DNA from: Phil1 sp040767925
GTDB lineage: Bacteria; Bacillota; Clostridia; Christensenellales; CAG-138
Direction: 5' to 3'
Assembly: GCA_040767925.1 (NCBI GenBank)
Contig: JAXGNN010000001.1
Span: 310,001-374,000 of the forward strand
DNA length: 64,000 nucleotides
The position numbers were made by a program, and so were the translations under genes. This document shows, in pieces, positions 8,304 to 16,986 of the stretch (position 1 is the stretch's first letter; every line of letters begins with the position of its first letter). Under the pieces are notes generated by a model. The model ran no database searches and was not told where the DNA came from. It saw nothing but the letters and a program-made list of their open reading frames with translations.

Positions 8304-9071
8304 ATGGAGAAAATGGAAAAGAAAGTAATATCCAATCAGTCGATCGACAAGATGCTGACGATTATCGAGGATATGGCGAAGTACGAGCGCTGCCGCCTGC
8401 AGGACATCGCAAAGCGGGTCAACCTGCCCGCCAGCACAGTGCTTCGCATGGTCAACACCCTGTGCCGCCGCGGGTATGCGGCGCAGGACCAGCAGACCTA
8501 CATGTATTACCTGACGCTCAAGTTCGTTCAGCTGGGCCAAGCCGTCGGCGGCAAAAACCATCTATATGAAATCACCCATTCGGAATTGCAGAAGCTTGCC
8601 GAAAGCTGCAGCGAATCCTGCAGCGTCGGCATCGAACAGAACGGGGAGGTCGTTTACGTGGACGTTGCGGACCGGCCGGACGGCGTGTTGAAGATCACGC
8701 AGCGCATCGGCATCATCGCGCCCATGCACACGACGGGCATCGGCAAAATGCTCCTTCTAAACGATTCCGAGGCGCAGATCAGGAACCGCTATCCGCGCGG
8801 CGAACTGCCGCAGCTGACGCCGAGCTCCATCCGCCACGTGGACGATCTCCTGAAGGAATTGGACAGGGTACGCGAGCTCGGGTACGCGCTGGACGACGAG
8901 GAGTGCGAACTCGGCGTGCGGTGCGTGGCGATGGGCATCCGCGACTCCCTGGGAAAAATCATCGCGGGGATGAGCGTTTCGGGGCCCGTGCAGAGGATGA
9001 CGGAAAGCCGGATACTGAGCCACCGCTCGGCTCTCGCGCAAACCATCGCGGCCGTCGAGCGCAAGCTGTGA
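8304..9071 (+). CDS. IclR-family transcriptional regulator
   Basis: Regulator of 255 residues with an N-terminal winged helix (MLTIIEDMAKYERCRLQDIA, then LPASTVLRMVNTL) and a C-terminal IclR effector domain (about 80-250; GIEQNGEVVYVDV, GELPQLTPSSI, DDEECELGVRCVA). It lies divergent from the aminotransferase gene across a perfect dyad. I place the start at the ATG at 8304; 8292 is also possible, since no strong ribosome binding site decides it and the predicted transcript starts near 8279. Ligand unknown; probably a small acid. Confidence 0.9.
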   Translation: MEKMEKKVISNQSIDKMLTIIEDMAKYERCRLQDIAKRVNLPASTVLRMVNTLCRRGYAAQDQQTYMYYLTLKFVQLGQAVGGKNHLYEITHSELQKLAESCSESCSVGIEQNGEVVYVDVADRPDGVLKITQRIGIIAPMHTTGIGKMLLLNDSEAQIRNRYPRGELPQLTPSSIRHVDDLLKELDRVRELGYALDDEECELGVRCVAMGIRDSLGKIIAGMSVSGPVQRMTESRILSHRSALAQTIAAVERKL

Positions 9072-9107
9072 GCTCATAAAGGAGCGAAATCGCTTTTGAT
9101 ACGCAAG

Positions 9108-9135
9108 GCGGGGGGCGGCACGCGCCGCCCTCCGC
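9108..9135. terminator. GC-rich hairpin between convergent genes
   Basis: A 12-bp stem, nearly perfect, with a 4-base loop between the ends of the iclR-type gene and the opine-dehydrogenase-like gene. No clear U-run follows on either strand, so it is a possible but imperfect terminator. Confidence 0.4.
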
Positions 9136-9174
9136 TATGTCAATGGAACTCCCCCGCGCCCGGACGCTGTGCTT

Positions 9175-10233
9175 TCATGTTGCTCCGGAAAGCATGGCGT
9201 CGAAATCGATGGCGCGGTCGTTCCTTCCCGTCGCGAAAAAGTCGCAGTTGTAAACGACGGACGCCCACTTGATGGACGCGTCCGTGATGTCCGTCGGGAT
9301 GTTCATTCGCCGCCCAAGGCAGCTCACCGGGACGCAGCCGGTCTGGATATCCTCATGGATATAGCGGGTGTCGATCTCGGTGGGGGCAAGCACGTCCTTG
9401 TAGGCGCGGGTGTTCTGGATGCGCTCGTAGAGGTTCGCGCCCTCCGAGCCGTACCGCTCGTTGAGCCACTCGTACGCCGAGGGGACCTGGACCCCCATCG
9501 CCCGCGCCACCGCCACGCGCTCGGAATCCAGCCGTTCCAGCACCTTGGCGACGAGCGGAGAAATCCCGTCGATATAATAGCGGAACTCCTCCCTCGCCTC
9601 AATGCGCGTGATGTTCATCAGAATCGGCAGCGGGTGAAAGATCATCCCGATGTTGGTGAGGCCCGTTTCCAGCACGCTTGCCGCAGGTTCGACCCTGGGG
9701 AACAGCGCGGAGAGCATATCGACCAGAAGCGGCGTATGTTCCGCCGCATGGCCGGCGACCTTGATGTCGTGCTTGATTTCAAAGATGATCGGACGTCCGA
9801 TCTCCTTGCAGCGGCAGGTGAACACGAACGTATCCGTCTCTCCGAGGACGACGTTCGCCGTGCAGCCGTTATCCCGAAGCGTTTTATCGAAAACATGGGT
9901 TCCGAAAGTCCTCCCGGGATTCAGCACGATCGCCTGACCGTCCTCGAGACACGGCGCCATCGCCTTGGCTACGATGGGATGATACTGCGCAGGCGTCGTC
10001 ACCATGATGAGGTATGCATCCTTCACCGCCTCATCCATGTGGCAGGTAATCAGGTCGATTTCTGCAGCGCAATCGAATATGCCGCCGAGTTTGAAGCGGT
10101 TGCTCGTGAACATATCGATCCGCTCCTGCTCCCTGGCGTACAGCGCCACGCTGTATCCGAGATGCGCGAAATAGGCCGCCAGGGACTGCCCGCCGTTGCC
10201 CGTGCTAATAACCGCAATTCTCTTGCCGTTCAT
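9175..10233 (-). CDS. NAD(P)-dependent octopine/nopaline dehydrogenase-family protein
   Basis: Oxidoreductase of 352 residues. The N-terminal Rossmann fold begins RIAVISTGNGGQSLAAYFA, and the catalytic C-terminal half carries FHPLPILMNITRIE, as in the opine dehydrogenase family, which reductively joins (or oxidatively splits) an amino acid and a 2-oxoacid. The start overlaps the 3' end of the upstream B12-domain gene by 29 bp, with GGGAGG inside that gene, so the two are co-translated. Family members also act on other 2-oxo or imino substrates, so opine is the inferred, not proven, product. Confidence 0.82.
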   Translation of the reverse strand: MNGKRIAVISTGNGGQSLAAYFAHLGYSVALYAREQERIDMFTSNRFKLGGIFDCAAEIDLITCHMDEAVKDAYLIMVTTPAQYHPIVAKAMAPCLEDGQAIVLNPGRTFGTHVFDKTLRDNGCTANVVLGETDTFVFTCRCKEIGRPIIFEIKHDIKVAGHAAEHTPLLVDMLSALFPRVEPAASVLETGLTNIGMIFHPLPILMNITRIEAREEFRYYIDGISPLVAKVLERLDSERVAVARAMGVQVPSAYEWLNERYGSEGANLYERIQNTRAYKDVLAPTEIDTRYIHEDIQTGCVPVSCLGRRMNIPTDITDASIKWASVVYNCDFFATGRNDRAIDFDAMLSGAT

Positions 10234-11881
10234 GCTTCGCCTCCCTCATCCGTATCCGGCCAAGACGGGCCGCTTCGCTCAAAAACCGGCCGGCGGAGCT
10301 GTCGTAAGCCAAACACTTTCCGTCGTGTATCCTCGTGTTGAGATTTCCTCTGAATTCCCCCTGCTTCACGATATGCGGCGCGTCCAGTATGCCGCGCTTG
10401 ATGCAGTCCGTAAGGACCGCCGCGTCCCCCCAGGGATCCGCGCTGACGTCGTCGTACTGTTCCCGGATGAAGGCGAGCAGCACGGAAGCCTCGTCGAGAA
10501 GCTCCCTCTTGCGCTCCTGCACCCGCGGGTCGGCGGTCGCGTCGGCGTTTCCATAAAGCACGGAGCGCACGACGCCGCGCACGATCCTGCAGCTTTCGAC
10601 GACCACTTCGGGCGTCGCCGCGTGCTCCGCCTCGCTGTACCCGACCACGTGGATGATATGGGGCGACACGTTCATTGCGAGGCTCGTGGAGGCCGCGAGC
10701 TGGCCCTTCGCGACGTCGGGATCGCCGCTTAAGAAGGGCAGCCCCGCCCGCACCTGGCGGTATACGCGAAAACCCGGCTCCGCGAGGGATTCCGAAAGCT
10801 CGATCTGCGCCACCACCTTGGCAAGGTCCATCGAGAAGCTCAGCGAGCTTGGGATGTTGAACATATATTGGGCGATGTAGTCCTTCGCGCCGTACTTCTT
10901 CGCGTTGTACGCGCTGAGAAACGACATCGCGACGGAGATGGTATCGTGCGCGTCCCGTAACCCCCAGTGGTGCGGCTCGTTCAGTTCGACGGGGATGTTC
11001 CTCTCCCCGTGCCAGCCGATCATCCGCTGGCTCTCCTCCATTGCTTCCCGAAGCTTGCGCGTCCCCCGCCCGTCCAGTTCGTTATACCAGCACAGGGGGA
11101 CGGCGCACCACGCGTTGCCTATGCTGCGGTGCAATACCTCGGCGAGCCGGATGACGTCCGACGTGCCGCTGTAACAGCGCATCAAAGGATAATTGCCGCG
11201 CTGGGCCGCCGCCTTCAGGCGCGCGAATTCCCCGGCGCTTTTGACAGGCACGCCGCCCGCGCCGTCCATCTCCGGGTTGCGCCGGTCGGGCTCGAAGAAA
11301 TACTGCTGCGTGTTCTGGTCGATGCCGAGCGAGACGACGTCCAGCACGCGCGACTCGGCGATCCTCTCAATGCCCTTCTCGGTTTCCTCGAAGGACGGCA
11401 GGCCGAAGTGATGCCTAAGCAGGGGATACGGCTGCTTCTGCCGGATCCTGTCAACGAGGTTCTGCGCGTGGATTTCCGCGCTCCCCTTCCTGCCGAAGGC
11501 GCCCGTGCGAAGGAACGCGATGCAATCGTCGAGATCCTCCGTGCCGTCGAACACGACGTCGAAAAAGCCGAGCTTTTTCACCTCCTCCGCGACCGGCCGC
11601 GTGCCCGCGAAGACCCAGACGGGCCGGCGCGCGAGCCGCCCGCTTTTCTCTATCAGCTCCCGGACGAGGGGGACGACGTTGGCGGGCGTCAGCCGGTACC
11701 CGAGGGACACCATGGAAGGGCGGTGCTCCGCAACCTTGCCGACCACCGCGTCTATGCCGTTCGCGGGGCCGAGGAACATCGTTTCATAGCCCTCGTCCTC
11801 CGCCAGGTTCAGGAAGTGGACCGCGCCGGCAACATGCACGCAGTTGCCCAGCGAGCCCGCCATAACCAAACCTTTTTTCAT
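10205..11881 (-). CDS. B12-binding domain fused to a glutamate-mutase-like catalytic domain; substrate unknown
   Basis: Protein of 558 residues. The N-terminus (about 1-130) is a cobalamin-binding fold of the glutamate mutase S type: GSLGN, then C14-V-H16-V-A-G19 in place of DxHxxG, then SLGYRL. The remainder (about 150-540) resembles the TIM-barrel E subunit of methylaspartate (glutamate) mutase; MRCYSGTSDVIRLAEVL and FNIPSSLSFSMDLAKVVAQI follow that family's order. I chose the ATG at 11881 because AAGGAG lies 6 bases upstream. It follows the BusR-like gene by 33 bp and overlaps the opine-dehydrogenase-like gene. Probably a radical carbon-skeleton mutase, but the reaction is unknown. Confidence 0.8.
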   Translation of the reverse strand: MKKGLVMAGSLGNCVHVAGAVHFLNLAEDEGYETMFLGPANGIDAVVGKVAEHRPSMVSLGYRLTPANVVPLVRELIEKSGRLARRPVWVFAGTRPVAEEVKKLGFFDVVFDGTEDLDDCIAFLRTGAFGRKGSAEIHAQNLVDRIRQKQPYPLLRHHFGLPSFEETEKGIERIAESRVLDVVSLGIDQNTQQYFFEPDRRNPEMDGAGGVPVKSAGEFARLKAAAQRGNYPLMRCYSGTSDVIRLAEVLHRSIGNAWCAVPLCWYNELDGRGTRKLREAMEESQRMIGWHGERNIPVELNEPHHWGLRDAHDTISVAMSFLSAYNAKKYGAKDYIAQYMFNIPSSLSFSMDLAKVVAQIELSESLAEPGFRVYRQVRAGLPFLSGDPDVAKGQLAASTSLAMNVSPHIIHVVGYSEAEHAATPEVVVESCRIVRGVVRSVLYGNADATADPRVQERKRELLDEASVLLAFIREQYDDVSADPWGDAAVLTDCIKRGILDAPHIVKQGEFRGNLNTRIHDGKCLAYDSSAGRFLSEAARLGRIRMREAKHERQENCGY

Positions 11882-11914
11882 AATAAGCTCCTTCCCGTCG
11901 GCCAATGCCGAATG

Positions 11915-12547
11915 CTATCTCCCCGCCCCTCCGTTCACGAACGCCCGGACCGTCTTTACCGCCGCGGGCTTGCAGATGAAAACGATGACGTCTCCGCCGT
12001 ACAACTCCGCGTAAGGGCCGGGGGAAAGAATGATGCTGTGCTTTCGTTTGATGGCGACGATGGTCGCGCCCGTCTGTTGCCAGAAGTGCAGCGCGCCGAC
12101 GCTCTTTCCGATCAGCTTCGACGCCTCCGAAACGCGGACCTCGTAGTTGGGGAGCGCCCTGTCCGTCGGGAGCGGATGCTCCTTAGCGTTGAGCATCTCG
12201 TTGTAAACGTCCAGTATTTGCTTGCAGATGCTATTATGCTCCGCAAACAGCTCTTTCATTTTCTGCTGCAGATCCTGCTGCTCGCTCTTGCTCTCATGGT
12301 TTTGCAGATACCGCCTGGCGTTGTCCGCCGAGAGGATCACAACGCCGCTTTTGTCCCTGATTTCCACAGCCTTCATATCCGCGAGCAGCCTGAGCGCGCG
12401 CCTTATCGTTTCGGGAGATACGCCGTATTCGGAGGCGAGCAGCGAGCGGCCCGATATCCTCTGCCCTTCGGCCAGTTCCCCGTCGGCGATCTGGGAGGCG
12501 ATATCCAGGGCGATCCTCAGATACTGCGGAAACGCCGTTTCATCCAT
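11915..12547 (-). CDS. BusR-like regulator: GntR winged helix plus RCK_C (TrkA_C) domain
   Basis: Regulator of 210 residues. A GntR-type helix-turn-helix (about 8-75; EYGVSPETIRRALRLLADM) is followed by a helical linker rich in Gln/Glu/Lys (about 80-118) and an RCK_C domain (about 133-203; ASKLIGKSVGALHF, ELYGGDVIVFICKP). This length and layout match BusR, the repressor of the busAB betaine transporter in lactic acid bacteria, whose RCK_C domain senses cyclic di-AMP. Here it is the first gene of an operon with the B12 mutase-like and opine-dehydrogenase-like genes. Cyclic di-AMP sensing is inferred from the domain, not shown. Confidence 0.87.
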   Translation of the reverse strand: MDETAFPQYLRIALDIASQIADGELAEGQRISGRSLLASEYGVSPETIRRALRLLADMKAVEIRDKSGVVILSADNARRYLQNHESKSEQQDLQQKMKELFAEHNSICKQILDVYNEMLNAKEHPLPTDRALPNYEVRVSEASKLIGKSVGALHFWQQTGATIVAIKRKHSIILSPGPYAELYGGDVIVFICKPAAVKTVRAFVNGGAGR

Positions 12548-12579
12548 ACCGACATACCCTTTCCGACAGTTGTCTTTCG

Positions 12580-12609
12580 ATTATCTAGTTATATACTAAC
12601 AACTTTCAA
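12580..12609 (-). promoter_or_regulatory. Promoter with internal dyad upstream of the BusR-like operon
   Basis: Minus strand TTGAAA (12604-12609), 18-bp spacer, GATAAT (12580-12585). The spacer holds the dyad GTTATATACTAAC (12588-12600), 4-bp arms about 5 bases, a plausible autoregulatory operator. Confidence 0.55.
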
Positions 12610-12756
12610 ATATCAATAAGTATGTTAGGATTAAAATGTGAACTTTTTCGCGAATGCGGCCGCATGAAAGAACAGCCGTCAAATGCCTGGAAAAGCGAGC
12701 ATAAACCACGAAAAGCGCCCCGCTTCGGCGCTCGCGACCGGACCCGCCGCAACGCG

Positions 12757-12785
12757 CGACGGGCCCGCTATAAGCGGGCCCGTCG
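12757..12785. terminator. Strong 13-bp hairpin between the transporter end and the busR-like promoter
   Basis: CGACGGGCCCGCT, ATA, AGCGGGCCCGTCG: a perfect 13-bp stem. It lies 50 bp past the stop of the YfcC-family gene. There is no U-run on either side, so it may act as an mRNA 3' stabiliser or a factor-dependent terminator. Confidence 0.45.
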
Positions 12786-12835
12786 GAGTGAATGGATGCG
12801 TTATTCGGTTGCGGGCATTGGGCATTGTCTTTTGC

Positions 12836-14254
12836 TTAGAACGGCCCCCACTGGATCGCCTGCGCGATGATCATCGCGACGATGGACAGCGCCCACTCGA
12901 TGAGCAGGAGCGGGGTGATGAACTTGACCCACTTCTGGTACGGCACCTTGGCAAGGCCGATGGTGGCGATGAAGTAGCCGGACACGGGATAGAAGATGTT
13001 CGTGAGGCCGTCGCCAAGCTGGAGGGCCAATACCGCCGTCTGGCGCGTCACGCCGATGAGGTCCGCGAGAGGCGCCATGATGGGCATCGTCGCCACGGCC
13101 TGACCGCTGCCGGAGGAGATGAAGAACTCGATGATGGTCTGCACGACCATCATCCCGACGGAGGAGAGGTAGCCCGGCACGCCCACGAGGATCGTGCCGA
13201 AGAAGTGGACGATGGTGTCGATGATCTGCGCGTTGGTCATGATGACCGCGATGCCGCGGGAAACGCCGATGATCAGCGCGCCCTCGAGCACTCTGCCGCA
13301 GCCTTCGACGAACGCCTTGCAGATGTCATCCCCCGACATGCCCGCGATGACGCCGCCGATGATGCCGATGGCGACGAACGCACCGCCGATTTCGGGCATA
13401 TCCCAGCCCCAGGAGATCACGCCGTAGATCATGACGACGAAGATGGCGATCGAGACGAGCCCGGCGATTTTCTGGCGGGTCGTGAGCGGCTTGGCCTCCC
13501 CGGAAGAGCCTGCGCTCAATTCCTCGCGGGTTTTGAGGTCGATCTCATACATGCTGCTGGACAGGGGGTTTTTCTTCACGCGGGTCGCGTAGCGGCAGAC
13601 GAACCAGATCGCGACCGCGAGGTAGACGACGAGCAGAATGGCGCGGTACTCCCAGCCGGACATCAGCGGCAGGCCCGCGACTTTCTGGCCGATGATGGTC
13701 GTGAACGGGTTGGCGACCGCCAGGGTGAAGCCGACCTGGGAGCCGATCAGCGCCGTCGCGCAGGCCGTCATGGAGTCGAAGCCCATCGCGAGCATCAGCG
13801 GCAATATGATGGGAACGTAGACCATCGTCAACTCGCACATGCCGATGAAGCAATCCACAACCGCGAAGATGATCATCAGGATGGGGATCATGATGATGCC
13901 TCTCTTCTTGAGCTTGCGCGCGAGCGCCTGAATCGCCGAGGTGATGATGCCCGCCTTCTCGAGCACGAAGAAGCCGCCGCCGACCGCGAACGTCAGAACG
14001 ACGACGTAACCGGCGTCGACCATGCCGTCGACGGAGGAGGAGAAGAACTTGATGATGGAGGTCGGTTTTTTGTCAACCTCGTGGAAGGAGTTGGGGTCGA
14101 CGAGCTGGCGGCCGGTCGCCTCGTCATAATGACGGTCATACGTGCCGGCGGGTATCACATACGTCAGAACTGCGACAACCAAGATAAGTCCTAAGAGAAT
14201 AATAAACGTATGCGGTACCTTGAACTTCTTTTTCCGTTCGGTTTTCTGCTCCAT
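12836..14254 (-). CDS. YfcC-family membrane transporter (dicarboxylate/amino acid carrier or antiporter)
   Basis: Inner-membrane protein of 472 residues with about a dozen hydrophobic segments. The start (VPHTFIILLGLILVVAVLTY, then VIPAGTYDR) and the mid-protein stretch FIGMCELTMVYVPIILPLML are typical of the YfcC/ArcD-like superfamily, which includes arginine:ornithine exchangers and C4-dicarboxylate carriers. The ATG at 14254 has AAAGGGG 7 bases upstream. It is 100 bp downstream of the M20 hydrolase gene on the same strand, so it may import or exchange that enzyme's substrate or product. Substrate unknown. Confidence 0.85.
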   Translation of the reverse strand: MEQKTERKKKFKVPHTFIILLGLILVVAVLTYVIPAGTYDRHYDEATGRQLVDPNSFHEVDKKPTSIIKFFSSSVDGMVDAGYVVVLTFAVGGGFFVLEKAGIITSAIQALARKLKKRGIIMIPILMIIFAVVDCFIGMCELTMVYVPIILPLMLAMGFDSMTACATALIGSQVGFTLAVANPFTTIIGQKVAGLPLMSGWEYRAILLVVYLAVAIWFVCRYATRVKKNPLSSSMYEIDLKTREELSAGSSGEAKPLTTRQKIAGLVSIAIFVVMIYGVISWGWDMPEIGGAFVAIGIIGGVIAGMSGDDICKAFVEGCGRVLEGALIIGVSRGIAVIMTNAQIIDTIVHFFGTILVGVPGYLSSVGMMVVQTIIEFFISSGSGQAVATMPIMAPLADLIGVTRQTAVLALQLGDGLTNIFYPVSGYFIATIGLAKVPYQKWVKFITPLLLIEWALSIVAMIIAQAIQWGPF

Positions 14255-14353
14255 GGTGTGTCCCCTTTCAGTTTTGTTATTTAAGCTGGTACTCCTTCGC
14301 GCGCCGCAGAGAGGGCGGCCTGCCCGCCGGTCCGCCCGCGCCTGCCCCTCCCC

Positions 14354-15553
14354 TTATATCTGTTTCAGATACAGGGAAGGGATGGCGGCATACATCGCGC
14401 AGCAGCGCACCAGTTCTTCCTTGAATGTGACCTCGTTGGGAAAATGCGCGAGATTGACATGGCCGGGCCCGAAGCCCACGCAGGGAATACCGTGCGTCCC
14501 CATGATGGCGACGCCGTTCGTGGAGAACAGCCAGGGAGCGATGACCGGCTCCGCGCCAAACAGGCCGCGGTACGCCTCGATCACGCTACGGCAGGCGGGT
14601 TCCGCTTCGTCGATGATCCACGGCGGGAAGCATTGCTCGGCAGGGTACACGAGGCCGGTATACGAGGGGTCCTCGAACATGTAAAGGCCCACCTCCGCGT
14701 CCGCCGCGACGACCTCGGGCAGCTCGCGCAACTGCCTGAGCGCATATTCCGGCGACTCCTTGGAATTGAGCCTTCGATCCACCGAAATGGTGCACGTGTC
14801 CGCGACGGCGCAGCGGGAGGGCGCGGTGGAATACACCTCCGAAATCGTGATGCTGCCCTTGCCGAGCAAGCCGTCGTCCGTCATTTCGCCGTGCAGGCGC
14901 TCGATGGCGGCGATGACGGGCGCCATCTTGTAGACGGCGTTGACGCCGACCTCCGGCGTGGAGCCGTGGCAGCTCACGCCGCGGGTTTTGATTTTGATCT
15001 CCATGCGCCCGCGCTGGCCCGGGCGGATCATGCCGTCGCTCGGTTCGGTCAGCACCGCGAACTCGGGGGTGACGCCGCCCTCCTCGATGATGTAGCGCCA
15101 GCAGAGGCCGTCTGCGCTCTCCTCCATCACGGTCCCCGTGACGAGCAGCGTGTAATCGTCCTCGAGCCCGAGGTCCTTGATGATCTTGCCCGCGTAGACC
15201 ATGGCCGCCATGCCGCCCTTCTGGTCCGTGCTGCCGAGGCCTCCGATCACCGTTTCGTCCTCCATCCCCTCGAAGGGGTCGAACGTCCAGTTCGCCCGGT
15301 CGCCGTAGGTGACCGTGTCGATGTGCGCGTCCATCGCGATCAGGCGTTTGCCGCGGCCGAGATACCCGAGCAGGTTGCCCATGGGGTCGATCTCGATCCG
15401 GTCGAACCCGACCTTCTCCATCTCCTCTTTGATGCGCTGAACCACCGCGCCCTCGTGCCCGTCAAAGCTTTCGATGGCGACGATGTCGCGCAGGAACGCG
15501 AACATTTCTTCCTTGTAAGCATCCGCGCAACTGAGAATCCGCTTGAAGTCCAT
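14354..15553 (-). CDS. M20 metallohydrolase, YgeY-like
   Basis: Zinc-dependent amidohydrolase/peptidase of 399 residues. Metal-binding motifs of the M20 fold are visible: MDAHIDTV (about residue 74), GSTDQKGGMAAMVYA, the catalytic EE in TVMEESADG, and a late GFGPGHVNLAH. Internal stretches such as VLTEPSD and RPGQRGRMEIKI resemble YgeY, the hydrolase of the E. coli diaminopropionate/selenium-linked cluster. It probably cleaves an N-acyl or peptide-linked amino acid in the cytoplasm, in step with the downstream YfcC-family carrier. No selenium genes accompany it here. Confidence 0.87.
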   Translation of the reverse strand: MDFKRILSCADAYKEEMFAFLRDIVAIESFDGHEGAVVQRIKEEMEKVGFDRIEIDPMGNLLGYLGRGKRLIAMDAHIDTVTYGDRANWTFDPFEGMEDETVIGGLGSTDQKGGMAAMVYAGKIIKDLGLEDDYTLLVTGTVMEESADGLCWRYIIEEGGVTPEFAVLTEPSDGMIRPGQRGRMEIKIKTRGVSCHGSTPEVGVNAVYKMAPVIAAIERLHGEMTDDGLLGKGSITISEVYSTAPSRCAVADTCTISVDRRLNSKESPEYALRQLRELPEVVAADAEVGLYMFEDPSYTGLVYPAEQCFPPWIIDEAEPACRSVIEAYRGLFGAEPVIAPWLFSTNGVAIMGTHGIPCVGFGPGHVNLAHFPNEVTFKEELVRCCAMYAAIPSLYLKQI

Positions 15554-15638
15554 GCGATCGTCTCCTTTGGTTTCAGTCGTTCATGGTTGTTATATAGTTA
15601 TTATGAAATGTGTGTATCGATTCATGATTTCGCCACGC

Positions 15639-15648
15639 TGTGTACACA
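15639..15648. promoter_or_regulatory. Palindrome TGTGTACACA upstream of the M20 hydrolase gene
   Basis: A perfect 10-bp palindrome about 85 bp upstream of the start, in an AT-richer stretch. It could be an operator; the regulator is unknown. The rest of 15554-15742 shows no gene. Confidence 0.3.
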
Positions 15649-15742
15649 ATGTAGGATAGCACGGCGTTTCGGTTAAGTCAATAAACAAAAGCGCGCAATA
15701 TATACTTTATTCGAGCAAAACCGAAAAACAGCGCGAAACGAA

Positions 15743-15765
15743 AAGGGACGGAAAAACCGCCCCTT
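15743..15765 (-). terminator. Candidate terminator of the surface protein gene
   Basis: On the minus strand a 9-bp stem (one G-U pair) with a TTTTT loop is followed by TTCGTTT. It lies about 80 bp past the surface-protein stop codon. A second hairpin (9-bp stem, 15799-15821) lies in between without a U-run. Confidence 0.5.
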
Positions 15766-15846
15766 CTCCCCCGGCGGCTCGCCCGCCAGACATAAGGAGC
15801 GGGCGGAGGTCATCCGCCCGCGTCGTTTGTATCGATGCCGGACCGG

Positions 15847-16986
15847 TTAATCCTTTTTCCTTGCCGCGAACGCGAAGCCCGCGGAGGCGATTAGGGAGAG
15901 GACCGCAAGGCCGAGCATGGAGGCCGCGCCCGTCTGCGGCGGGGTGGCGAGCGGCGCGAACTCGACCTCTATCGTATGGTCGGCGGTTACGGCTTTAAAC
16001 ATGTAGCTCTTCAGGGCGCCCACGCTGACCCCGTCGACCTTGACGTTCTTCACGGTGTAGCCCGGGTCGGGATTGAAGAAAATCTCGGGGCTGTCCCCTC
16101 CCGCGAGGGCAAAGGCAGGGTTGGAGGGGCTCGTCAGGCCGCCTTGGTTGGTTTTGATGGTGATCATATAGTAGGTGTCCCCGCCCGTTTCCAGCGCGGC
16201 CTTGATGGCCCTGGCGGTGACGATGTCGTTACCGCCCGTGATGATCACGTCAAGCTGGTACGCGGCGTTCTCATCGATCGCGTCGTCTGGGTCGAGGGTG
16301 AGCGTCAGCGGGATGAGCGCCGACGCGCCGGCAGCGTTGTGCGTGCTCGTCGCGGAGGCGATCTGCCTTCCCTCGGTGAGGTTGGTGAACTTATACTCCA
16401 GATTATAGTTGCCCTCTATCAGGTTGGCCAGCGAGAGCAGCGTGTCGACCGTCGTGCCGGAAGCCGTGAAGGACACGCTCGCGGAGAAAGTCGAAAGGCC
16501 GCCGTTCAGAATCAGCGTCGCGGATTTGATTTCGACGATCCAAGTATTCTTGTACGCGAAGACACCTTCATCTGTAGTTCCCATGTCCAACTCAAGGGCA
16601 TAGTCGCCCTCGGTCAGGAACGACGCAGGGACATCCAGTACGGTTGTGTTGTCCTCATAATCCATGCCGGTCAGAATTCCGACCAGAGCCGTGGCATTGG
16701 TCGTCGTGTTCCGGACGCGGATGCGGTCCGTCTCCCGGGGCGCGTCAACATCCCAGGCAAGGATAACCAGCTGCGCGGTCGTGATCGGCAGATGGGACCC
16801 CATGATGCTGAAGTTGCCTATTAGCTGCCAGTTTTCTTCCGCTCCTTCCCAATACTCTTCAACGGTATTGCGGATGACGATGGTTGAGCCCGCCGCCATC
16901 GCGCCCGCGAGCGGGAGCGCGAGGAGCGTGAAGAAGACGGCGAGGAGCAGCGCGGCCGCTTTGAAACCAAGTTTCGTGCGCTTCAT
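15847..16986 (-). CDS. Secreted surface protein with a sortase-type C-terminus
   Basis: 379-residue cell-surface protein of unknown role. Residues 1-33 form a signal peptide (KRTKLGFKAAALLLAVFFTL, then Ala-rich cleavage region). A long beta-rich, Thr/Asn-rich ectodomain follows, with a repeat-like domain near the end (YTVKNVKVDGVSVG, as in bacterial Ig-like/InlB B-repeat regions). The C-terminus has PPQTGA, a hydrophobic helix and RKKD, the layout of an LPXTG sorting signal with Pro in the first position. The ATG at 16986 is chosen because AAAGGAAG lies 7 bases upstream. It stands alone; no sortase gene is in the window. Confidence 0.75.
   Translation of the reverse strand: MKRTKLGFKAAALLLAVFFTLLALPLAGAMAAGSTIVIRNTVEEYWEGAEENWQLIGNFSIMGSHLPITTAQLVILAWDVDAPRETDRIRVRNTTTNATALVGILTGMDYEDNTTVLDVPASFLTEGDYALELDMGTTDEGVFAYKNTWIVEIKSATLILNGGLSTFSASVSFTASGTTVDTLLSLANLIEGNYNLEYKFTNLTEGRQIASATSTHNAAGASALIPLTLTLDPDDAIDENAAYQLDVIITGGNDIVTARAIKAALETGGDTYYMITIKTNQGGLTSPSNPAFALAGGDSPEIFFNPDPGYTVKNVKVDGVSVGALKSYMFKAVTADHTIEVEFAPLATPPQTGAASMLGLAVLSLIASAGFAFAARKKD

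Noticed and set aside
12757..12785. Classical rho-independent terminator call for the strong 13-bp hairpin.
   Set aside because: There is no U-run on either strand within 10 bases; reported only as a hairpin with low confidence.
12683..14194. Long plus-strand frame antisense to the YfcC-family gene.
   Set aside because: The product is almost all Asp, Arg, Gly and His repeats, the mirror of membrane-helix codons. The same reasoning rejects the frames at 35960-37783, 40914-42974 and 47180-48895.
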